A DNA stretch of 64,000 nucleotides from Apostichopus japonicus. Taxonomy: Eukaryota; Echinodermata; Holothuroidea; Aspidochirotida; Stichopodidae. Position 1 is the stretch's first letter. The number at the start of each line of letters is the position of its first letter. The notes below the pieces were generated by a model. The model made no database searches. It saw only the letters and a list, made by a program, of their open reading frames with translations, and was not told the DNA's origin. This document shows positions 37,701 through 48,606 of the stretch, piece after piece. The position numbers and the translations under genes are program-made. The DNA lies in assembly GCF_037975245.1 (NCBI RefSeq), contig NC_092573.1:19875265-19939264 (forward strand), in the 5' to 3' direction.

Positions 37701-40700
37701 TAGGACTTAAAAAAATTGATATAAACTGATTAAAATGTTAATGTGAAAACTGTTAAATCGTGATATAACTTCATTGGAACATCACGTTTTCGGAGTGTGT
37801 TTGGCTTTAATCATCTGAAGAGAAGTTTCTTAACCCCACCCCCTTTCGACTGCTGCATAAGTATCTGTTGACTTGCACATGTGTTTATCTTATAATGGAA
37901 GAAGATACAGCAAATAAACTTGTTATCGCCAAATAGAGATAATGGTTTAGGACTTAAAACTTGATATAAACTGATTAAAATGTTTAGGTGAAAACTGTTA
38001 AATCTTGATATATTGACATCACTGCCATACATGTATTAAATCATTCCTTTTTCCTTTCTATATCGTTTCTAAAAGGATGCAATTATTTTAAAGGTTGCAA
38101 TATTTAGAACGTGGATCTAGCTGTGAGCTATACCCATACAGTATATTCTACACTGTAAAAGAAACACTGACAAAGGCTTGAAGTTCCGCAATGGCCTCTG
38201 CATTCAATCTTTTCCTGAACAATACCCCATTGTGTGTTTGTGGACCAATCAAATCATGAGGACAAAAACATGTTGATTTCTATCAAGATTTTCTTTCAAG
38301 AGAAAAATTCAGTTGCATAATTTCCAAAACAGACTGACTTTGCAACAGATGAAAATCGTGAAGCCTTAGCTATTGCATGCTATTAAGTAAGGAGAAATAA
38401 TCATCTAATATTTAAGTTGTTTTGATAGTATAGAGAATATTGAAGACTACCTACAGTATGAGACAGAGGGAGGATATGTGTCGTTAAATAATGAAGAGAC
38501 CACCACATATCTGTTGCTAATCTAATTTCAACATCACCACTAGAGGAAGGGAACTTGATTTACGGTAAAGTTGCATATCGGATGCATCCCCGATACAGCG
38601 TTACCTCAGCATACTTTGTGTCGTGCATTGACGAAGCAGAGAGCTATTAACTGTAGTCAGAATTGCAAGGTCAACATCTAATACTGTTGTAGAGGGCAGC
38701 ATATTGTTTCATGTTGAGTGAAGTTTGCAGCCTTAAAGTAAAGTCTTTAACAATGTTACCTTCTTTGTTCATGTCATTGATTTACTTCTGTCCTCTCTTT
38801 ACCTGTCTACTCACTCCATTCTATCCAGCTTATGCTAATTGGTAACAGTTTAAGCATAGCACTCCCATCCCACTCTACACCCCACATCCCACCCCATTGA
38901 CCCACGTCACCCACCCACTTTATAGAATCAATGTTGGTCTTTTCGTCTCCCTTAAATCTACCATTCTGAAGATTAAAGTCTGTACTCTTACTGAGATTTT
39001 CATCTGCTTGGATCCTGTCCAATTTATAACACACACTTACTTCCCTCGTATACATACTGTATATATGCATTATCCTCCTCTAACGCTACGCTCAAATTGG
39101 TCAAGCCAGTATAAAGTGTGTGGTTGACAACTTCCCAAAACAGGTAAAGTGGTTTGGGGGATTTTACCTCATTCTGGATTCTGAATTTTGAATACGGAAG
39201 AATTCTGAATTAGTTTCCTGTCACTTGCTGTGCTTCAAGCGACTCATGAGTAGCCTATCTTTTGTAGTTGCCACATCGTTTTTGGACGAGTACTGTATTG
39301 GATGTGTACTGCCACATATAAAGTGTATTAAATAATTCAATGTGCTGTTTTCGTACAGTAATCGGTATTAACATAATTTAAGTGTCATAAGGACACACTG
39401 TTTTACCACTCTTACCCACCTGTGACACACTATTACCCACCTGTGAGGTCATGTCTCTACTGTACAGTGAATATTTTTGCTTTCTCAATCTGCCATTTAA
39501 TTGGTTTGGATTATTAAATATACTCGATAAATGCTTCCCAGAATTTAAAAGCCTTCAAATTGCTAAACGTTTGCAATGGTAATTAAGTATTTTTTTGTAG
39601 CAGGTTCATTTGCAGTATAAGATTATTTCCACACTGGTAGAATGATTGTATTTTTAATGTCATCTTAAGATTAATTCCAGTATTTTAGTTTTGGTCATTA
39701 GTGTTACCCCCAAAAATATACTATAAAGCCAAATAATAGTCATTCGTGCTCACACATCAACACCATTTTATAGCCGCGTTTGAAATTTCTTCCCCTAGTG
39801 GGACATTTTTGCTTTTTAATCTTCAATTTTACACTCCTCCCTGTCAGCGAATAATTCGAGTGGACCAAGAGCGTTCAAGAAGAAAGTCCTTTTGAAAAGT
39901 TTAAAAGCAATCTTAAGCTTTCTAATATCAGAGACAACACTTGATGACTTTTTTTAAGCACATTTTAATTCAAAGTATGCGTGGAGTGTCTGTCAGTTTG
40001 GGGTGTCATGATTGACATGCATTGGCCTCCTTATCTTCCTTCTATCTGCTGACATATATGCTAGAGTGATCTGACCTTTACGCTAATAGTCATAGTTTGC
40101 ATAATTGACCAATCATCACCGGCAGAGATCTCAGCGAAACACGTCATACTGTAGGCATTCTCATGCAGTGTAATACTACAGTAGGGAAGTACTGTACAGT
40201 AAAGGGTCATACTGATTTATACTTCCATGGTTTATGGCATGTGACCATGTTGTTCTCTTGTTTATCACAGCAATCTGGAAATGGCTGTTTTTATGCAGGG
40301 GTTTCCTTATCTCTGTCTGGGATGTGACTTACATAACAGTCTGAGTGTATGATATTTGAAGTGTTTACTTCACTCCACACTTACCTGTCTTCTCACAACA
40401 AATGCACACTCACTCTACCATGTCCTGGTAACCTTTCTGGTTTACCGCCCTCGACATCACAAAAAACACTGTACGATAATGGAAGTGTTATCCTGTCAGG
40501 GTAGTGGGTACAGTTATACTGTTTATCCAATATAAGGTTTCCAAATTAAAATTCCCTCCGAAGATGGTGGACAGCTTTCAGTTTGAACCCCACAACATTT
40601 ATGACTCAACAGCTTGAGTTTGTAGCTCAGTTATTCACTGGTAATTTACAACATGAATTACAGTGTAAGAATTATAAGAACTTGGGTTTAACTACTCTAC

Positions 40701-43700
40701 ACATTTAGATACTTTTAGTACTGTACAGTATTATACTTTGACAGTGTGATGTAAAAACTGGCTACATGTTGATCCACTTCTATGAATCTACAAAAACATT
40801 GTGTCATCTTTAACAGCTTCACTAAAAAATCACAAAGTGTCGCAAAACATCCCAAAGGGTCCTAAACTGTAGGCTGTAAAAAAGTGTTTGTTAACATTAA
40901 AAATTGTCACTACTACTGTACTCCCAAACACATCTCTAGAGTAAAATTTTACAGTGGAACTTGAAAAATAGTGTCACTACTATTGTACTCCCAAACACAA
41001 CCATAGTAAAACTTAACAGTGGTTAACTTGGTTGTGTTGTTCTCTCTGTGGTTGAACTGTATGGTGTAGATACACTTTTGTGCACAATGTATTGCTTGTT
41101 TACTGTAACCTGTTGCCTCTATATAAAGAACACCTTTATAAAAGAAACATATTTGACATTTGATGCCACACTGCACCCCAACCTCAAAGAAATGACCCTT
41201 ATGTCATTACCTGAGTATCCACAACTAAATATTTTGGATAACCTCAGGGCTTTGTTTCACACACAAAAATATAGATCAAACCTACAGTATGAAATGTTGT
41301 CCCCCCATAAGGTATTGAGGGCGGTATTGAAGAACTTAGCATGCATAGACTCGGGATGTGTGACCTGATTAATTCACATTGGCTTCGGCTTTGAGTACAA
41401 GGTTTCTGTATGCTGCCAGGGTGGATGAATTTAACCGTAATAGTAGTTTCCGACTTCATGATCCGCGTTGTAGTCCTTGCTTACTTTGCAATCCGCAGTC
41501 TCTCTCACAATTTTGCAAGGTCGGTAAGACGGACACAGGAAAATACCCAAGGGCCATCACATACTGAGAGTACATACCTAAATAACACCTGACTATGTCA
41601 TATTTCAATTTATGATGTATTGTTTTCTGCTGTTAAGGCTAGATTGTCATCCCTTACGACCATGTAGCCTTACAAGTTGTTAGAGTAAACTGGCCTCAAA
41701 ATCTTATTTCTTGAAGTAATATATATTGTATATATGTTTACATTATAAATCATATTTCCCATGTGCTAGCAAATAACGAGAATCTTTAATATTTAAGAGC
41801 CCTGGAACTTCGTGGAGCGCACACAGTATGAATGATGATGTGTAATTTAAACTCTGGGATAAATATTCATTAATGTAAGCAATGGCATCCATTTGGAATA
41901 TTAAAGTACATATGGCTCTAAGTTGTTCAATGTGACTGGTCTTGCTTGAAGCTACCATTAGTGTTCAAATGGACTAATGTTTATTTTTAGGAAATGATCT
42001 CGAAAGAGGTATGCAGCAGTTTTCATTAGTTGTTATTGAAACTTGGTCGATGTTGTGTAGGTTTATACGTCTGTATGTATACAGTATCTTTGTATAAAAT
42101 ATCAAATATGCAGATGTATCTACACACTCACAAGACAATGTGTTTGCCCGAGAAATTAAATCATGGCCGATTCTAAAGTCAGACTTTTGCAGCACATGCC
42201 ACACGATGTGAGAGTCTAGCCAAAATCTATTCCTCAAGTTTGTTCGAAGTGGAACGTGCTGAAATGTCCTACTTTTGTTCCAGTTATTATGTTTGGTTAT
42301 TCATTAGGAACTGATCTAGGTATAAAGCAAGCAATCGATCCAAAGATCGACTGGTCAGCTTTAGTGCACAGCAGGCTAAAATAATAAACTAGTGAAAATG
42401 AAAACGGACGAAGATGTTAGATGTAATAACACGAACATGTTTATAATCGGCCTTTAATCTATTTACAAAGTATGTCATAGGTTAAATCTGAAATGTCAAA
42501 ATGGCCTTTAGGGAAGAGGCACACAATGACATGTAATTCTAAAGGTAAAATAGTACTATTTATGCAAACTAAAAGATGTTAATTGTTCTCAATGAATCAC
42601 TGTCTTTGCATTGTGTTTGTACCGTTTAGAATCAGGGCAGCACTAACGAAGTCTGTAATAAAGCTCCCCATCGGTAGGCTACAGTTGTACATTATTTTCT
42701 GACAGATTTCTGTGCATGTTTAAATACTGTATGTCTGAATGTGATAACTGGTCACATGCAAACTTACAAGGATTACTTCACATTGTTTTTGTAAACGATA
42801 ATAATCTTACTGTACTGAAGATGTTGTATGCTTACTCAGTGTTTAGTATCAAGCATCAAGGGAAGTAAGAAGTTGGGTTAACCCAAAATGTTCATCTGGT
42901 TCTTATTTGTTTGCTTCAAATCTCAGTGTTCTCCTTCCCGATGTTTAAACACAAGCATCCATACAGACATACTTAGATATGGACAGAATTATATACAGTA
43001 AATGGACAATTTTTGAATTGACGCTAATTAATATACAGTGCAGTCCTTTGAAGAATTTTCTATTTCTTGCCTATGACTTAACGCTCCATCCCTTTAACTT
43101 ATAAAGCCAGCTTATATGTCAACTTGATGACTTGATTGCAGCTATTATTGTGTAAATGAGTCAAAACTGCTGCAATGTTAGTAGAACTAAGTTTAAAAAT
43201 ACCTCAAGGAAAATTTAAGTTGGCTCAAGTAGGGAAAGCAATAAAACATGGTGTCAGGTGAACAATAAAACATACCCTAACAATTTTTAATATTCCTGCA
43301 TATAATTAACTTGAAATTTTTATAATCAAACTTAACTTGCAATGCAATTTCCATCCCTGATACTACACATTACGCTATGAAAATGCTCGGTCATGTTTGT
43401 ATCACATGCTATGCTCACCGAGCAATTAATAATGAAATAATATCTCTGTGTTGTTTCATACTCTATTCCCACAGCATCGACAAAGCTTCCAAGATCTCCT
43501 CGCCGGTGTTGGTGATCCACGGCACGGAGGATGAAGTGATCGACTTCTCACACGGGTTGGAGATGTATGAGAAGTGCCCCCACACCGTGGAACCGCTCTG
43601 GGTTGAGGGCGCCGGACACAACGACGTAGAACTCTACGGGCAGTACCTGGAACGTCTGAAAAATTTCATCACAACTGAAATACCTCCTCCTCGATCCGTA

Positions 43701-43703
43701 TGA
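25144..43703 (+). CDS. ABHD17: ABHD17-family protein depalmitoylase (serine hydrolase), complete
   Basis: The joined CDS 25144-25790 + 43475-43703 gives 291 residues. The start [20 protein letters not shown] carries the Cys cluster (C10, C11, C14, C15, C18) that is palmitoylated in this family to place the enzyme on plasma membrane and endosomes. The alpha/beta-hydrolase core has LFSHGNAVD (residues 95-103) as the oxyanion region, nucleophile S170 in GQSIGT, D235 in [10 protein letters not shown] and H264 in GAGHND. Spacing and length match vertebrate ABHD17B as I recall it. The family removes palmitate from Ras-type and postsynaptic substrates. A TGA in frame at 25123-25125 supports the start. 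Which vertebrate paralogue (A, B or C) it equals cannot be decided; a single pre-duplication gene is likely. Confidence 0.97.
27860..28650 (+). repeat. Diverged internal repeats, ~200-bp period
   Basis: Blocks recur in the same order: ATATCTCAAGA or ATATCTCATAT, then ATATTTGGCATGTGGCTT-like, ATAATTGGTACAAGAACC-like, GTCAGCAGAGG or GTCAGCAGTTG, and AATGTGAAAA. The copies are much diverged. No element class can be assigned. Confidence 0.45.
30152..30288. repeat. Polypyrimidine tract (CCCCTCTTTT-type)
   Basis: Nearly pure C/T on the plus strand for about 137 bp, with TTTCCCCTCTTTTCCCC-like units. Open frames here on both strands are low-complexity artefacts. Confidence 0.85.
30984..31051 (+). 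repeat. Dispersed repeat tail (TATATAGCGCTTTACAT type)
   Basis: (AAT)n is followed by TTATTCTTATATAGCGCTTT and CTCAAAGCACTTCACA. This pattern is widespread in marine invertebrate genomes as a dispersed repeat (recollection); its class is not settled from this copy. Confidence 0.5.
33852..34347. repeat. Tandem duplication, 238-258 bp x 2
   Basis: 33852-34089 and 34090-34347 both run from GAAAATGCCGGTAC to TTGACTGAATTCCT with a few substitutions and small indels. They are directly adjacent. Confidence 0.9.
34569..34973 (+). repeat. Four 14-bp GGTTACAGTGTGAC motifs, left side of the transposon
   Basis: Copies at 34569-34582 (two bases from the inverted end), 34749-34762, 34946-34959 and 34960-34973 (the last two back to back), all in the same orientation. 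They are probably subterminal transposase-binding sites (inference). Confidence 0.85.
35323..36798 (-). pseudogene. Transposase-like reading frame, frameshifted and interrupted
   Basis: Two minus-strand open frames, 36798-36177 and 35807-35323, belong together and would encode about 368 residues once the inserted element is set aside. The first has [16 protein letters not shown] and [20 protein letters not shown], a pairing I recognise from transposon-encoded proteins of marine invertebrates that end in a GG-VKR motif. The second, ending in DPILEAN before a stop, continues that type of C-terminus. The element sits between them, and the two frames differ by one base near a G-run at the junction. 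The N-terminal part is missing or unrecognised. It is very likely inactive. Confidence 0.65.
35808..36168 (-). mobile_element. 361-bp MITE inserted in the transposase frame
   Basis: Ends are CAGTGGCGGAGC and GCTCTGCCACTG. Flanks are CGTGGTAC (35800-35807) and TGTGGTAC (36169-36176), 7 of 8 identical. The shared core is present in reverse orientation at about 36064-36105. Its end sequence is the same type as the 19752-21909 element. Confidence 0.85.
36984..37203. repeat. Four 14-bp GGTTACAGTGTGAC motifs, right side of the transposon
   Basis: Copies at 36984-36997 and 37006-37019 (complement orientation), 37025-37037 (first base changed) and 37190-37203 (plus orientation). They lie upstream of the minus-strand reading frame. 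Confidence 0.85.
37570..38020 (+). repeat. Tandem ~250-bp repeat that was the transposon's target
   Basis: 37571-37767 and 37826-38013 are diverged copies (TTTCTYAACCCC ... AAATCKTGATATA). Between them at 37769-37823 is a segment (TCATTGGAACATCACGTTTT...) also found at 34497-34552, left of the transposon. The transposon therefore split one unit of this repeat. Confidence 0.85.
38021..43474 (+). other. Right part of the ABHD17 intron
   Basis: No exon or named element was recognised. A 60-65-bp segment is duplicated at 40907-40965 and 40972-41030 (GTCACTACTAYTGTACTCCC). Palindromic TACTGTACAGTA-like strings recur. Confidence 0.5.
43475..43703 (+). CDS. ABHD17: ABHD17 last coding exon, residues 216-291
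   Basis: It follows CTATTCCCACAG and completes the Ser codon, then reads [20 protein letters not shown]. It carries D235 and H264 and ends [10 protein letters not shown] before TGA (43701-43703). Confidence 0.97.
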
Positions 43704-44075
43704 TGCCCCAGATGGGGGGGATAATTCCTCGACGGGAGGGGTAAGATTAAAGAGTGGAAAAAAAAAATAGGTGATCTTTGTGACGTTGGTGATAGTGTAA
43801 TCGAATAAGAAAGGATTAAGTATACAATAATTTATCTGATAACCTCCAGGAGTAAATGAGATGAGACTGAAGGGGTTTAAGTTTTTCTTTTTCTTCTTTT
43901 TTAATATCTTTTCAAACTATTTCTGTGTTTGACCTAATTTAAGCACAGAATCTTGAAGGTTTTTACAAACTTGCAACTCTTATGATAATTTGTATTAATT
44001 GTGTAATGTGTGGTTCTATTCTTTGGCAAGGCATCGCATGAGACTTATGTCAAAAAACAACGTGGAAAAACATTA

Positions 44076-44360
44076 AAACCTGGATAATCCGGTCACATCC
44101 GTACCCCGAGTTTGTTCGGATATGAGGAAAGAACGTGACAGACCAGTTTTCTATACCATAGTGTATTAGTGTGCTGTATATATGTACTTTACATTACATA
44201 TATAACAGTACTGTGAAATGCTTTGACCTTGAAAACTTGCAGCTTGACACACATTCAGTGAGTATTATACAGTTACAAATGGATGGATGAGGGATCAGGC
44301 TTATCCAGGATCAGATTTAATCCAGAATCAGGATAGTAAAAGGTTGGATAATCCAGGTTT
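44076..44360. mobile_element. 285-bp pogo/Tigger-like MITE, TA target
   Basis: Ends AAACCTGGATAATCC and GGATAATCCAGGTTT are inverted, with TA on each side (44074-44075 and 44361-44362). GGATAATCC-type ends with TA duplication fit Tc1/mariner-pogo elements. It starts 373 bp beyond the ABHD17 stop and may be in its 3' UTR. Confidence 0.6.
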
Positions 44361-44362
44361 TA

Positions 44363-47300
44363 TTGTAGAACAAATTTAAACATCTCTTGAGGTTTCGGTT
44401 CAGAGTTTGTCATTTTAGCATTTCTTTTTATTTGTTGTTTCGATACCATTTCAGTTTAGCAGGTAAAATGTCTCAATAGAAAATGCTATGTTCTTTTTGG
44501 TGTCAATGCAATTGTCCCACAATGGGTACAAAAAATCGGATGAAAAGGCGATAGCTGTTGTAAGAATTTCATCGGAGGAAAGCTCAGTCTTCAAGATGCC
44601 AATTTTTATGATGAAATTGGCAGACATCTTCTCCCTTGACTGAATAATGAATTTGTTTTTTTCCATGGTTCATCTGATGAGTAATTCTTCAAAGCAGATT
44701 TTTTTTCTTGATTATTTTAATGAGTAAATTTAAATTATCTCTGTCTTGTATGGGAATATTAATATTAATTCAAAATGATGGATATTTGCATCTGCAAACA
44801 ATCTAAACTGTGTTTAAAATATATACTGCAAATTTTCTGCGTACTAGTTACTTGTTTGCCAGTTCATTCTATAACTATAGAACAGTGTGTTATTCTGTAC
44901 CGTTACTGCACTACAGGCAGTGCGTCAATGTTTTTCATTTCTATTTTTTTTTTTTTTTTGTCAGGTGAAGTTGGCAAGAATTTTGGCTCCAAAATAATAT
45001 GTCTCCACTTATTAACTTAAATTATTGGCATTTTCAGGTTTCCTTTTTTTATTAAATATATATTTCTCCTAGCAACAACCCCTCCCCACCCCCGTAACAA
45101 CCACTTCTCCACAGGAAAAGATAAGGTTATTCCTAATTTCATCACAAGGTTTTACTCACTTCAGACTGATTGGGTTCTTACATGCTTTTTTGCTGTACAT
45201 TGGAAACCTTAAGACAGCCTCAAAAATAATGGCATAAATTTTGGTTGAATGGTAAATGAATGGTGTGCACACCCTTAAAGTGCATTGAAAATACTGCTGT
45301 ATAAAATCTGTTTTATGTGGGCAATATTAAACCCTTGGCTATAATTGTTCAGTAGAATAAGTTATTGCTTGCTAGTATAAATCTAGCATTTCATTATATC
45401 AAATTGCAGTGTTTCAGTCTTGCAAGAAGATTGTTACTATCAATGTTTTACAGTTATTACCTGACTTATGCTGATGCTGATACCAGCCACCCCCCCCCCT
45501 ACCCACCCACCCACACACAAGAGAAGATGAAGAAGAAGAACGTTAAAAATATATCTCTTTGAAATACATGGTTGCAAGTACCTCTTAATGTTACAGGTAT
45601 TGTAAACTAATAATGTGAACTAAGTTACTAACCAGGAGCTTGTTTTTAACTGCCACTGTCTCAGTCTATATCAGGCATTTAAAGCTTTTTCCGCAAATTC
45701 ACAGAATATCCGAGATTTCTTTTCTACCTCGGCACAAAATCTATTATCCTAACAAACTGTAGCATACGCAAACTGGAGCCTATACCACAACTTTTGCAAA
45801 GTTCCATGTTTTTTTTTTTACCCCAGGCTCATCCCTGATAGATCATAACTAAACATGAAATGAGGTTAATGTTAATGATAAGTAACCACATGTGGATGTG
45901 GAGGAACACCAATTAACTTGTAATAAATCTCACATTGGGCAGCAGCAGTCAAGTGACATTTCAATCCAGTTTATATCTAGGACTTAGAGTATAGCGCATG
46001 TCAAATCTTAACAGATACTGTACATTAAATTACTGCAGTATTTTCAGATTCATTGATGAAGCAGCCAGCCAGCCAGCCCACTTAATGCCAGGACTTCTAA
46101 CTCACAATGACCTCTTACAGATGCTACAGCCTTTACTTGCTTCATAGCTGTGTACACGATTTTACAAAAACCCTTCCAAGTGTTGCTTGAACAAGATGAG
46201 GATTGATCAAACAAAGGCATTCTTTGAGAGTTTTTATCAAAAAATTAAATGATTCCTTTCAGTTTTGTAGGAAATTCTGTTGTCTAGAAATTTTTGGTCA
46301 TGTTGATATTATTATTGACATAACGAAAGAAAAACGAGAAATGTTACAAACATTTGATTTTTGACTTGATCATATACGTTACAACATGGCTGGTCCGTCT
46401 AAGGAGCCAAAGAATGAATTGTTATGTGATCATTGTATCTGATATTGTTTGGAAGAAACTGGGCAAAAAGATTCACCTTGCCGTTTTATGCCGAGACTTA
46501 TATCAGAATTGCCTCCTATGCATACATGTAAGAATGATAGATCCTAGCCAAGTTACAGTAAATGCCTGTACGCATTTTGAGGTCGCATGCCACAACCGTC
46601 TCATAATGCTTCGGTCGCATAGTCGACGTGTCTTCCATGCCGGAGATTAAAAACTAAGCACACTCGTTGAAGGATCCAAGTTATGGCTGTCAGCCAGTCA
46701 TGCGACGTGACTGCCCTAGCTACCATGGCATGTTTACATTAATGATTAATGTGCATCATGTTATTTTTGTACAGGATTAGCATAATGTTACCAGCTTGAT
46801 CGTGCTTAATGTATTTCATCGGATAATAATATCAAAATTCATTTTTTTCCCCCTTTCTGTTACTTCTAATGCATTTAAATTTTAGGCTCATTTTCTATTT
46901 TGGCATAGAGTGATGTATGAAAGTGTATTAGTGTGTATGATTTGGTTGCCTGAGCAGGGAGTATGTACATACGAGGATCCACACAATATAATAAATGAGA
47001 TGAACATGTCTGTGGTAACTGAGGTTTTGAACTTTGTGGTGGTAGGGCTCCTCTTTAAAACAATCACAGATAGGTTACAACCAGATGGAATTTCTAGTGT
47101 TATGATAGGAGTTGATCACATAATTCAATGAGGAGTATATATACTGTATATTTGGTGGATAGCTGTTGTATTCACTCAGTGGGGGTATACAGTAGGAGGA
47201 AGTTTTATACCAGAGACCATGAATACTGTGGAATGGCTCTCCTGTGGTCATAATAGTGCCGCCCCTGAAAAATGTACACCAACCTACAATTTTTATTGAC

Positions 47301-48081
47301 CTTTTGTGAGTTCTCATCAGAGAAATATAATATATAAGTGGAGAGTGATAAAACATGCATAACTTCTCCATTGTCAACATTCTGAACAGAAAGTAGGTTT
47401 TATCCAAAATTTAGTGTTGGGTTGTTGCATTTTGGAAATATTCCCATCAGTTTTGCGATGAAGTTATAACTTATATTATATTTGACTAACATGCTCATCA
47501 ATTATACAATTTGTTTAGCATGTAAATCAATTGCGTTTAATTGTAACAGTGACATTATTTGACCAATAGAAAACATTGCCGTTTATAAACTCCTGGCGTC
47601 ACAATTTTACCACTCTTTATTCATCACACCGTATTATACTTCTACAGTTCATTCAGTTGATCTGATATTAAACCACATTAAGGCTAAATATAGAGGCACT
47701 TGTTGACAGCTTGAATGACATCGTCGTGTAAAAACCATTCTGAAAAATAGAATTGCTCCGCCATACCGAAATCTTCACCGTTCAGAATTTTGACATTTCA
47801 AAGCACATTTGTGGTTAAGGTTTTCCCCAATGGTGAATGAATTTAACCTTGAGACTCATAGCAATGATTTCATCACTCTAGTTAGATGATCTTTGAAGAG
47901 ATTTTTTGATTCATCAGTCAATCATTTCTGACATGTCACCACGACAACGACGACATGCACACGTTAGTCTCCCTGACTTCCGTCTTTACGAATCTCCGAC
48001 CGTGATTTTGTTGTTATTTCGGCATCAGACCGTAGAAGCTTTGTCGTGTGTAGTTGCAGTTCTGACTTTAAAAACAGAGTA
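44363..48081. other. Intergenic non-coding stretch
   Basis: No exon was recognised. It holds homopolymer runs, a (CCAC)-type tract near 45487-45515 and a CAGC microrepeat near 46064-46078. Open frames such as 46354-46650 have no recognisable domain. Confidence 0.45.
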
Positions 48082-48606
48082 GAAAAACTTACCTGTAAAT
48101 AAATATCCTCTCACTGGAAGAAATTGCTGCTTTTAAGACATCGATATCAAACCATTATGTACAATACTGTAGTTAGGAAGCTGTTCAGTAATGCGTACAA
48201 CTCAGGCTCAGTATATGGTGTACAAGATGGGAACATGTAAAGAGAAGGTTTTATTTGATTTCTATATAAGGATAGGTAGTTATTGTTTGGTTAGGGTCAA
48301 AGGTAAATATTCTCAATCCCCTTCTAGGGGAATAGGGTCTTGTATGTAGTTGAAGTTTCACATTAAACATCAGAGAAGAAAAAACTTACCTGTAAATAAA
48401 TATCCTCTCACTGGAAGAAATTGCTGCTTTCAAGACATCGATATCAAATCATTATGTACAATACTGTAGTTAGGAAGCTGTTCAGTAATGCGTACAACTC
48501 TCTTAATATGTTGACGAGTTTAAGATGGCTCAGTATAAGGTGTAAAAGATGGGAACATGGAAAGGGGAAGGTTTCATTTGATTTCAATATAAGGGTAGGT
48601 AGTTAT
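48082..48606. repeat. Direct duplication, ~200 bp copies
   Basis: 48084-48290 and 48382-48606 share AAAAACTTACCTGTAAATAA, CTGGAAGAAATTGCTGCTTT, ATTATGTACAATACTGTAGT and the following blocks; the second copy has an insertion near 48500. Confidence 0.85.

Noticed and set aside
46354-46650. 98-codon frame
   Set aside because: No recognisable domain and no splice context.
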